The translations under genes and the position numbers were made by a program. This document shows positions 1-5,390 of a DNA stretch of 5,454 nucleotides, piece after piece; within the stretch, counting starts at the first letter, position 1, and each line of letters begins with the position of its first letter. The notes beneath the pieces were generated by a model, which saw nothing but the letters and a program-made list of their open reading frames with translations, was not told where the DNA came from and made no database searches. Source of the stretch: an uncultured cyanobacterium (GTDB lineage Bacteria > Cyanobacteriota > Cyanobacteriia > Cyanobacteriales > Chroococcidiopsidaceae); contig CAMIFA010000231.1 of NCBI GenBank assembly GCA_946221495.1, positions 1-5,454 on the forward strand. Direction: 5' to 3'.

Positions 1-181
1 TACACCAACACCTGAAGGCATAACAACTCCGGATGCTGGCACAACTCCTACACCAACACCTGAAGGCACAACAACTCCGGATGCTGGCACAACTCCTAGT
101 CGGGACTCCTGTCCAGTAGCAAGCCCTAGCGGAGGAGGTACTAGGGAAATACTGGAAGGCGCACCACAGTGTAGAACCTAA
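1..181 (+). CDS. C-terminal end of a Thr/Pro-rich repeat protein (partial, 5' end outside window)
   Basis: An open frame enters from the left edge (first whole codon at base 2) and stops at TAA 179-181, giving 59 visible residues. The first 32 residues are two copies of a 16-residue unit rich in Thr and Pro (core TPTPEG-TTPDAGTTP). A 27-residue tail follows with two cysteines (in DSCPV and PQCRT) and a Gly-rich stretch. Such Thr/Pro repeats are typical of flexible linkers or stalks in secreted or surface proteins, but the N-terminus, any signal peptide and any catalytic domain lie outside the window. The function is unknown. The near-perfect DNA repeat in the same frame and the persistence of the frame to a single stop favour real coding. 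It converges on the peroxiredoxin-glutaredoxin gene across a 236-bp gap. Confidence 0.6.
   Translation, partial: TPTPEGITTPDAGTTPTPTPEGTTTPDAGTTPSRDSCPVASPSGGGTREILEGAPQCRT
2..97 (+). repeat. Two tandem 48-bp coding repeats
   Basis: Bases 2-49 and 50-97 match at 47 of 48 positions. The single difference is ATA versus ACA (Ile versus Thr) in the seventh codon of the unit. The period is a multiple of three, so each unit encodes 16 residues in frame. Base 1 also matches the last base of a unit, so the array probably continues to the left of the window. Near identity suggests recent expansion by slippage or recombination, or assembly-sensitive copy number. Confidence 0.9.
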
Positions 182-214
182 TTATCTAGTTGCAGAGGAT
201 CAGGTAAGCTCACG

Positions 215-241
215 CTGCACACATCCTAGATTAGGACGCAG
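215..241. terminator. Imperfect hairpin downstream of the Thr/Pro-rich gene
   Basis: TCCTA (224-228), loop GAT, TAGGA (232-236) forms a short perfect stem. It is extended outward by CTGC (215-218) pairing with GCAG (238-241) across an asymmetric internal loop. It starts 33 bp after the upstream stop codon, where a transcript end would be expected. There is no T-run after it on the + strand (the next bases are A-rich), so it is not a classical intrinsic terminator and may only be a 3'-end stabilising structure. Confidence 0.25.
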
Positions 242-246
242 AAAAT

Positions 247-332
247 AATGGCACTAAGACAAGTAATTGTAGCCTGGAACCATATCAAATTGGTAGCAAG
301 CTTGCTAATTTACTTTATAACTTAGTGCCATT
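247..332. repeat. 86-bp segment bounded by perfect 12-bp inverted repeats
   Basis: AATGGCACTAAG (247-258) is the exact reverse complement of CTTAGTGCCATT (321-332). The 62-bp interior holds a perfect 14-bp palindrome, TAGCAAGCTTGCTA (294-307), and a small ACAA/TTGT hairpin (259-270). A folded transcript would therefore be a branched structure with two internal arms. No open frame of note lies inside, and I see no clear target-site duplication in the flanks. It could be a miniature inverted-repeat element, a structured RNA or 3'-end structure between convergent genes, or a protein-binding site. It is not a tRNA: there is no T-loop consensus and the terminal stem is too long. Confidence 0.55.
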
Positions 333-374
333 GGCGCGATCGCCTACATGATTCGCTGAAAAACAGGTGGCAAT

Positions 375-397
375 AATCAAGAGCGATCGCCTTGATT
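375..397 (-). terminator. Stem-loop containing HIP1, downstream of the peroxiredoxin-glutaredoxin gene
   Basis: AATCAAG (375-381) pairs with CTTGATT (391-397) around an unpaired A and the self-complementary HIP1 octamer GCGATCGC (383-390), giving a nearly continuous hairpin. It begins 20 bp past the stop codon of the - strand fusion gene and is well placed to end that transcript. The sequence after it on the - strand (ATTGCC) is not a U-run, so factor-independent termination is doubtful. A second HIP1 copy lies at 336-343. Confidence 0.35.
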
Positions 398-417
398 AAT
401 ATAATTACAGCAATCAG

Positions 418-1152
418 TTATATGGCTGCGAGGTGAGCTGCTAGCTCCTCAGAACCGCCAATCAATCTGCCATCCATAAATACTTGCGGAACTGTTGTTG
501 CACCTGCAACCGCTAGTAGAGAGCGATTAGTTATCCCCTTACCCAAGACAATTTCCTCGAAATCTATATCATGCTCTTTCAGCATTGACTTAGCACTGGC
601 GCAGAAAGGACAACCGACTTTTGTAAACAGAGAAACTACCTTCGGCTTTGCTGCCTCTGGATTAATATACTTGAGCATTGTCTCGGCATCCGATACCTCA
701 AACGGATCACCTGGGACATTTGGCTCAATGAACATCTTTTCAATCGTGCCATCCTTTACCAGCATCGAATAGCGCCACGATCGCTTGCCAAAACCCAAGT
801 CTGCTTTATCAACTAGCATTCCCATTCCGTCAGTAAATTCCCCATTACCATCCGGAAGCAACTTTATATTCTCTGCTTCTTGATCCTTTGCCCATTCGTT
901 CATCACAAAGGCATCATTCACAGAAACACAAATAATGTCATCAACGCCGTTTTCTTTAAATGCCTTAGCTAAGTGATTATAGCCAGGTACGTGGGTAGAT
1001 GAACAAGTCGGAGTAAAAGCACCAGGTAGAGAAAAGACAATTACCGTCTTTCCAGCAAACAATTCATCTGTTGTTATATTTACCCACTGGTTATCCTGGC
1101 GAGTCCGGAAGGTGACGCTGGGAACTCTTTGTCCTTCTCGATTTTCAAACAT
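418..1152 (-). CDS. Peroxiredoxin-glutaredoxin fusion protein (hybrid Prx5 type)
   Basis: This 244-residue protein joins a Prx5-type (AhpC/TSA-like) peroxidase domain (about 1-165) to a glutaredoxin domain (about 170-244). The peroxidase motif PGAFTPTCSSTHVPGY (43-58) places the peroxidatic cysteine at C50 with T47 in the active site; R127 (in RYS) fits the conserved active-site arginine. A further cysteine, C75, precedes the VND-FVM block, as in other Prx5 proteins. The glutaredoxin part has the CPFC redox centre (181-184), TVP with the cis-proline P222, and the GG-SEE glutathione-binding segment (232-236). Known hybrids of this layout, such as that of Haemophilus influenzae, reduce hydrogen and alkyl peroxides with glutathione, the glutaredoxin domain recycling the peroxidase. 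Length matches those proteins. No signal peptide is seen, so it is probably cytosolic. The ATG at 1152 is supported by GAGGAG (- strand, 1163-1158) five bases upstream. It is transcribed divergently from the ABC exporter. Confidence 0.94.
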   Translation of the reverse strand: MFENREGQRVPSVTFRTRQDNQWVNITTDELFAGKTVIVFSLPGAFTPTCSSTHVPGYNHLAKAFKENGVDDIICVSVNDAFVMNEWAKDQEAENIKLLPDGNGEFTDGMGMLVDKADLGFGKRSWRYSMLVKDGTIEKMFIEPNVPGDPFEVSDAETMLKYINPEAAKPKVVSLFTKVGCPFCASAKSMLKEHDIDFEEIVLGKGITNRSLLAVAGATTVPQVFMDGRLIGGSEELAAHLAAI

Positions 1153-1191
1153 AATAACTCCTCAACAACTTAAATATGAAGTTTTGTTATT

Positions 1192-1218
1192 AAAGCGTAT
1201 TCGTAATGAATACGCTTT
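1192..1218. promoter_or_regulatory. Perfect 11-bp-arm palindrome overlapping the promoter; operator candidate
   Basis: AAAGCGTATTC (1192-1202) and GAATACGCTTT (1208-1218) are exact reverse complements separated by GTAAT. The palindrome fills the spacer between the predicted -35 and -10 boxes of the fusion gene and covers the -10, the classic position for a repressor that blocks RNA polymerase. Neither side has a T-run, which argues against a terminator. It does not match the NtcA site (GTA-N8-TAC) or the cyanobacterial LexA box, and I do not recognise the cognate regulator. Being in a divergent spacer, it could also influence the ABC exporter about 100 bp away. Confidence 0.5.
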
Positions 1219-1223
1219 GTCAA
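1194..1223 (-). promoter_or_regulatory. Predicted sigma-70 type promoter of the peroxiredoxin-glutaredoxin gene
   Basis: On the - strand a perfect -35 box TTGACA (1223-1218) is followed after 18 bp by TACGCT (1199-1194), which keeps the key T-A----T positions of a -10 box. Transcription would start near 1187, giving a leader of roughly 35 nt that includes the GAGGAG ribosome-binding site. The -10 is imperfect, and the assignment rests on spacing and the exact -35. Confidence 0.5.
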
Positions 1224-1292
1224 GCACAAAATCTCACTAAGCAACAGCAGAGAAGAAAGAACTTTTATGTAATATGCCAGTAATATAAATGT

Positions 1293-1311
1293 AGTTAAAA
1301 ATATTTTAACT
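1293..1311 (+). promoter_or_regulatory. AT-rich inverted repeat in the leader of the ABC exporter gene
   Basis: AGTTAAAA (1293-1300) and TTTTAACT (1304-1311) are perfect 8-bp arms around ATA, ending nine bases before the ATG at 1321. It could be an AT-rich binding site or a leader hairpin covering the region where ribosomes land. The exporter start has only a weak AGG (1313-1315) and no good Shine-Dalgarno. Because AT-rich DNA forms such repeats by chance more easily, confidence is modest. Confidence 0.3.
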
Positions 1312-1320
1312 CAGGCATCC

Positions 1321-2919
1321 ATGAACTTAATTCAGTTTCTCCTGCGTGCTTCTTGGACTACAGTAGCGATCGCTGTGTTTACAGGTTCCCTCAGTGGAGC
1401 GTGTAGCGCCCTTTTGATCGCCTTAATCAACAACGCTGTCAGCAACAACTCATCTACCAGTCAATGGAGTTTTGTGGGATTAGCAGTAGTTGCCCTCTTG
1501 ACTGGCATTATGTCCCAATATTTGCTTGTCAGCCTCTCGCAATCTGCTGTTTACAAGCTGCGGCTACGCATGAGCAGTTGGATTCTTGAGTGTCCCTTAC
1601 GTCATCTAGAAGAACTGGGAGCTAACCGTCTATTGGCTACGCTGACGGATGATGTTGAGGCAATTTCGGCAACAGTTTTCAGCATTCCCTTTCTTTGCGT
1701 TGACATCGCCTTGATATTGGGTGGCTTTGTTTATCTGGGTTGGCTGTCTTGGCTAGTATTTTTGGTGACGCTAGTTTGTATAGCTACAGCGATCGCTCTT
1801 GTTCATTTTTTGTTAACAAAAGCTCGCTTTATTTTAAAACTTGCCCGTGAGCAGCAAGATCAACTATTTAAGCACTTTCGCGCGCTTACAGATGGAATTA
1901 AAGAATTAAAACTGCATACCCAGCGTCGGGAGGCGTTTCTGCAAGAAGAACTCCAAGTTACAGCTGCGTTGTCGCGTGATTACAATATCACCAGTATGGG
2001 AATTGCGGCGATCGCCTCTAATGTAGGTCAACTGATGTTTTTCATTATTGTTGGCTTGCTTGTGTTTGGACTGCCGCAACTAACAACCATTAGCACCCCT
2101 GTTCTCTCTGGGTATGTTCTGACTATTACCTATCTAATGCGACCATTTGGGGATATTTTAACAACGCTACCAGCCCTGAATCGCGCTAGTGTTGCATTGC
2201 AGAAAATCGATACGCTAGGTTTATCGCTAGCAAGTCATTCCGAGACTATTTCACAGAATCAGCCCGAACCACAGGCATTTTTCAATTCAATCGAACTTAA
2301 TCAAATTACTCATACTTATCATCGGGAACATGAAGATAGTAGTTTTACCCTGGGTGCAATTAACTTAGCCTTCCATCCAGGTGAATTAATTTTTATTGTG
2401 GGCGGAAACGGCAGTGGTAAGTCTACTTTAGCTAAATTAATTACTGGTTTATACATTCCGGAAGCTGGAGAAATTTATCTCGATGGGCAACTTGTTACTG
2501 AACATAATCGAGAGGCATATCGCCAACTTTTCACGGCTGTATTTGCTGATTTCTATTTATTTGAGAAAGTTCTGGGTATTAATATTAATAATCTTGATAC
2601 TCAGGCACAGCATTATTTGAGACAACTCCAGTTAGAACATAAAGTTAAAGTCAAAGATGGCATACTTTCAACTACAAATCTTTCTCAAGGGCAGCGTAAG
2701 CGTCTGACTTTGCTAACAGCATACTTAGAAAATCGACCGATTTATTTATTTGATGAGTGGGCATCAGATCAAGATCCTTTGTTTCGAGAAATATTCTACA
2801 AGCAACTTTTACCGCAACTAAAGCATCGAGGTAAAACTGTATTAGCAATTACCCACGATGATCGCTATTTTCATTTAGCCGATCGCTTGATTAAGCTAGA
2901 CTACGGCAAGTTAGTATAG
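1321..2919 (+). CDS. Cyclic-peptide-type ABC exporter, fused permease and ATPase (SyrD/PvdE-like)
   Basis: This 532-residue half-transporter has an N-terminal membrane domain with about six helices (roughly 12-36, 49-72, 115-140, 144-165, 228-251, 259-280) and a C-terminal ATPase domain (about 322-532). The ATPase shows Walker A GGNGSGKST (361-369), signature LSQGQ (454-458), Walker B ending in D478 with catalytic E479, and the switch histidine H512. The block FDEWASDQDP-FRE-FY and the ending ITHDDRYF are hallmarks of the cyclic-peptide exporter family that includes SyrD and PvdE. Those proteins act as homodimers in the inner membrane and move non-ribosomal peptides or siderophore precursors outward. 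The usual Q-loop glutamine is replaced (A409 in AVFADFYLF), which I believe is common in this subgroup. No peptide synthetase lies in the window, so the substrate is unknown. The ATG start leaves a complete first helix. It converges on the hydrolase gene with a 5-bp gap. Confidence 0.92.
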   Translation: MNLIQFLLRASWTTVAIAVFTGSLSGACSALLIALINNAVSNNSSTSQWSFVGLAVVALLTGIMSQYLLVSLSQSAVYKLRLRMSSWILECPLRHLEELGANRLLATLTDDVEAISATVFSIPFLCVDIALILGGFVYLGWLSWLVFLVTLVCIATAIALVHFLLTKARFILKLAREQQDQLFKHFRALTDGIKELKLHTQRREAFLQEELQVTAALSRDYNITSMGIAAIASNVGQLMFFIIVGLLVFGLPQLTTISTPVLSGYVLTITYLMRPFGDILTTLPALNRASVALQKIDTLGLSLASHSETISQNQPEPQAFFNSIELNQITHTYHREHEDSSFTLGAINLAFHPGELIFIVGGNGSGKSTLAKLITGLYIPEAGEIYLDGQLVTEHNREAYRQLFTAVFADFYLFEKVLGININNLDTQAQHYLRQLQLEHKVKVKDGILSTTNLSQGQRKRLTLLTAYLENRPIYLFDEWASDQDPLFREIFYKQLLPQLKHRGKTVLAITHDDRYFHLADRLIKLDYGKLV

Positions 2920-2924
2920 TGCGC

Positions 2925-3809
2925 TCAACTACTAAACTTAAGAATATGCTGGGCAGTAAGTTGTGGTTGTTCTAGGTGCGGCACATGACCACAATCTTGT
3001 AGCCAAATTAATTTACTATTAGCGATCGCCCGCTTAAATTTATTCGCATCTCCAATACCTAAAATGCGATCGTACTGTCCCCACAAAATCAGCGTTGGTT
3101 GTCCAATATGGCTAAGTTTATCTTTAAAAGAAGTGTAGCCACCACTTTTAGTAAAAGCAATCAAAGCAGCATCCCAACTCGGCATTTGAAGATGCAAAGC
3201 TGCACACAATTGAGCATCAACAGAAGCGAGACTTTTGTTTTTGTAAGCAGTACGACTAATGCGATCGCGTACTTTAGGATTACGTAAAAATTGCGTTGCT
3301 AAATAGCCAAGCGGCGGAAACATAAATTTCCCCATAGCTGAACCAGCAGTAAAGCCAGCACTATCAATTAGCACGAGTTTGGCAACAGCATCAGGATAAG
3401 TAAGCGTGAAATCAATTGCTGCTGCACCTCCCATCGAAGCACCCACCAAAATCACAGGCTGTTGAATCAGAGTTTTCCAGAAATAATATAAATGTGTCTT
3501 AATTGCAGTTGGACTAAAGCCAATTGAGGCAATCCGATCTGTAAAGCCAAAACCCAACAAATCAACCGCCCACGTCTCATTTTCGGCGGCTAGCAGGGGC
3601 AATAAACGCCGAAACTCCAACACAGAGCTATCAAAGCCATGTAGTAATAATATCGGAGTTCCACCGCTTCCCTGATGCACATATGTAGTAGCGATCGCTT
3701 GTTTACTAAGATTAGTTGCAATCTCTTGACATTCAATGCTCCGAGCCAGAGCAATAGATGTAGGCTCTGTCAGCTGCTGAATTAACTCTGTTAAAAAACT
3801 AACTTCCAT
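2925..3809 (-). CDS. Alpha/beta-fold hydrolase
   Basis: The 294-residue product has the features of a soluble alpha/beta hydrolase. These are the oxyanion-hole segment LLLHGFDSS (54-62), the conserved D-LGFG-TDR strand (83-92), the nucleophile elbow VGASMGG with S125, the acid D247 in WGQYDRILG, and the catalytic histidine H275 in CGHVPHLEQP. Residues about 150-235 form the variable cap domain that sets specificity. The family covers esterases, lipases and C-C bond hydrolases; the substrate cannot be read from sequence. No signal peptide or membrane anchor is visible; the first 38 residues are a non-conserved extension. The ATG at 3809 lacks a Shine-Dalgarno. Instead, AT-rich -10-like sequence (TAGTAT, TATAAA on the - strand, 3823-3813) ends three bases before it, so the message may be nearly leaderless or the true start may lie slightly inside. 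Three HIP1 sites fall within the gene. Confidence 0.9.
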   Translation of the reverse strand: MEVSFLTELIQQLTEPTSIALARSIECQEIATNLSKQAIATTYVHQGSGGTPILLLHGFDSSVLEFRRLLPLLAAENETWAVDLLGFGFTDRIASIGFSPTAIKTHLYYFWKTLIQQPVILVGASMGGAAAIDFTLTYPDAVAKLVLIDSAGFTAGSAMGKFMFPPLGYLATQFLRNPKVRDRISRTAYKNKSLASVDAQLCAALHLQMPSWDAALIAFTKSGGYTSFKDKLSHIGQPTLILWGQYDRILGIGDANKFKRAIANSKLIWLQDCGHVPHLEQPQLTAQHILKFSS

Positions 3810-3888
3810 AATTTTATATACTAAGCTGTTCCAGATTTAATTTGCACTCTTGCAGCAGCTAGAAGCACGTTCGACTACAGCTTTACCT

Positions 3889-3917
3889 TTTTGAGATGCT
3901 GATACGCTTGCTATACA
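3889..3917 (+). promoter_or_regulatory. Weak promoter candidate for the DUF3598 gene
   Basis: TTTTGA (3889-3894) and TATACA (3912-3917) are separated by 17 bp, in the 121-133 bp spacer between the divergent hydrolase and DUF3598 genes. A start near 3924 would give a very short leader, which fits the ATG at 3943 better than the TTG at 3931. The -35 is poor. No long inverted repeat is seen in this spacer. Confidence 0.25.
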
Positions 3918-3942
3918 GGAAAACCCATTTTTGAGTATTCAA

Positions 3943-4797
3943 ATGACATCCGGATCGTCTCAGTGGACAAATTTGCTCCAAAATCTTGGTGCTTGGCAAG
4001 GTTCCTTTACCCGTCTTTCACCCCAAGGAGAAATTCAGGAAGACATTCCTACTTTAGTCACCCTGGAAGGGATGAATGATCATCAAAGTATTCGCCAAAC
4101 AATCCAGCACTTCTCGACAACTGGGGAAGTAGTGCAAGAAAAGGTACTGGAGTACAGTTCTTTAAATCGGGGTATACTATTTTTTGAAAATGGCGCGTTT
4201 TCTCAAGGCTCAATTCAATTTGCACCTTTCTCTGAATTTGGTGCTGAACTAGGTTTTATCGATGGCGATGCCTACGGCAACGCGGAGCGCGTACGCCGTC
4301 TACGTTTAGTACAACTGTTTGACACGGATAGTAATTTATCTCGCTTGACACTCATCCGCGAACATCGCTTAAATACACCAGTATCAGAACGTCCGCCTTT
4401 AACTGTAGAAATGCTACTAGGGGAATGGCAAGGAGAAGCAGTAACACTCTATCCTGATTGGCGGAATGCCGATACTTATCCTACCACGCTATCTATTAAG
4501 CTAGAGGGCGATCGCGTATCCCAGCATCTGAAAACCCCTCAGTTTGAACTTACCTCAACAGCTAATATAAACGGTTCTATTCTCCAGTTCGATCAAGGGA
4601 GTCATTCGGTACAAGTTCTCTTGCTAGCGGATGGCGCATCTTCTACTACGCCATTAACGATTCCCAAAAATCGCCCGTTTTTCCTAGAAGCTGGCTGGCT
4701 GATTGCAGACAATATCCGCCAACGTCTGATTCGTAGCTACGATGATAAAGGCGGATGGAGTAGCCTGACATTAGTAACAGAGCGCCGAATTACTTAA
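3943..4797 (+). CDS. DUF3598-family two-domain lipocalin-like protein
   Basis: The protein is 284 residues from ATG 3943; a TTG at 3931 would add four. ATG is preferred because the conserved W-x-N-LL-NLG-WQGSF block follows at once, though AGGA (3917-3920) lies ten bases before the TTG. The sequence resembles the cyanobacterial DUF3598 family, which I recall as calycin/lipocalin-like; no enzymatic role is established. An internal duplication is visible: LG-WQG occurs at 16-20 and 159-164, and RLV-LFD----S-LTLI-E-R (121-142) aligns with RLI-SYD----S-LTLV-E-R (261-282) at a constant 140-residue offset. This supports two tandem beta-barrel domains. No signal peptide, transmembrane segment or catalytic motif is seen, so a soluble ligand-binding protein is likely. 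Residues about 109-118 (DAYGNAERVR) come from a GC-rich palindromic patch. It meets cpcT tail to tail with overlapping stops. Confidence 0.85.
   Translation: MTSGSSQWTNLLQNLGAWQGSFTRLSPQGEIQEDIPTLVTLEGMNDHQSIRQTIQHFSTTGEVVQEKVLEYSSLNRGILFFENGAFSQGSIQFAPFSEFGAELGFIDGDAYGNAERVRRLRLVQLFDTDSNLSRLTLIREHRLNTPVSERPPLTVEMLLGEWQGEAVTLYPDWRNADTYPTTLSIKLEGDRVSQHLKTPQFELTSTANINGSILQFDQGSHSVQVLLLADGASSTTPLTIPKNRPFFLEAGWLIADNIRQRLIRSYDDKGGWSSLTLVTERRIT
4265..4299. repeat. GC-rich palindromic insertion inside the DUF3598 gene
   Basis: Bases 4265-4297 are about 73% GC (24 of 33), far above the surrounding gene. The patch folds as ACGGC (4274-4278) with GCCGT (4295-4299), then ACGC (4280-4283) with GCGT (4289-4292), around the loop GGAGC. 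The leading GCGATGCCTACGGC resembles, from memory, short interspersed palindromic repeats abundant in Nostoc-like cyanobacteria. It is in frame and encodes residues about DAYGNAERVR. Comparison with the second domain of the same protein shows domain 1 is four residues longer across this span, which fits an added segment. Confidence 0.5.
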
Positions 4798-5390
4798 TCT
4801 TGAGGCAGTTCTGCGGCAAAATCTTGGCACTTATTAAACTGATATGCTCCCATCAAAGCACCCCACAAAGCTTGTCCAGTATCGGGATCAACTCCTCGAT
4901 CATAACTAAGGAACTTTTTAGCACTAACTTCAAATCCCAAAATCACCTGACGAGTTTTTCCTTCATACTGAAAGTAACATTTTGCCTCTGGTTCTGGTTG
5001 AGCTGTAAAAATTCCATCTTGCTGCTTCACCGTTAGCACACAACCTGGTAGCAATTCCAAGTCATCTAAACTGATTTGCGTCAACTTCTGAGGATTAGCG
5101 CCGCCACCGCGAAATTGCTCTGGTTGCTTAAATGCTAAATATTGGACTTGAAACTGCGCTTGTTCAGTTTCCTTGAGCATGATTACACGCTGCCGATAAG
5201 CTTGCTCTAAATACAGCACATTTGCTTGTTCTGCAAACAGTGCCAAATTGCCTGCAATTCTTTGTGGCAAAGGACGATGCCAGAGGCGGAGGTTAACAAA
5301 CCAAGCAGGTTGTTCTAAGGCTTGACTGCGGTTTTCAAATTCTCCCGCTAGCCACTCAGCTAAGGTGATCAATGTATGAGGGTGTGCCAT
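4794..5390 (-). CDS. cpcT: CpcT/CpeT-family phycobiliprotein bilin lyase
   Basis: The 198-residue product matches the CpcT/CpeT family in length and motifs: an N-terminal LAEWLAGEFENRSQA helix (10-24), LRLWHRPLPQRI (34-45), LYLEQAYRQRVIML (59-72), and the C-terminal signature YDRGVDP-TG--LWGALMGAYQF (163-185). CpcT proteins are calycin-like beta barrels that attach phycocyanobilin to the second bilin cysteine (near 153-155) of the phycocyanin beta subunit; CpeT relatives act on phycoerythrin. Which subtype this is cannot be settled from the window, but CpcT is the more widespread. It is cytosolic, with no signal peptide. The ATG at 5390 is preceded by GGTGA only three bases away and a -10-like TATAGA (- strand, 5404-5399), so the leader may be very short. 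Its TAA stop overlaps the DUF3598 stop at 4794-4797. It has no phycobiliprotein gene beside it in this window. Confidence 0.93.
   Translation of the reverse strand: MAHPHTLITLAEWLAGEFENRSQALEQPAWFVNLRLWHRPLPQRIAGNLALFAEQANVLYLEQAYRQRVIMLKETEQAQFQVQYLAFKQPEQFRGGGANPQKLTQISLDDLELLPGCVLTVKQQDGIFTAQPEPEAKCYFQYEGKTRQVILGFEVSAKKFLSYDRGVDPDTGQALWGALMGAYQFNKCQDFAAELPQD

Noticed and set aside
1..97. CRISPR array
   Set aside because: The two units are directly adjacent with no unique spacers, and they encode an in-frame Thr/Pro-rich peptide.
130..155. CCCTAG/CTAGGG inverted repeat
   Set aside because: It has only 6-bp arms and lies inside coding sequence of the Thr/Pro-rich protein with no supporting context.
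247..332. tRNA-like cloverleaf
   Set aside because: The branched fold has a 12-bp terminal stem, no T-loop or anticodon-arm consensus and no CCA-like end.
1192..1218. Intrinsic terminator
   Set aside because: The stem is not GC-rich and neither strand has a following T-run; it lies between divergent genes, where no terminator is needed.
1206..1283. 25-codon open frame from an ATG upstream of the ABC exporter
   Set aside because: It has no ribosome-binding site, starts within the palindrome at 1192-1218 and is of a length expected by chance.
3099..3287. 62-codon + strand open frame
   Set aside because: It lies wholly antisense to the alpha/beta hydrolase, has no recognisable motif and reads as a chance frame.
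4800..5036. 78-codon + strand open frame
   Set aside because: It is antisense to cpcT, has a composition unlike a real protein (Ser/Phe/Leu-rich) and shows no family resemblance.
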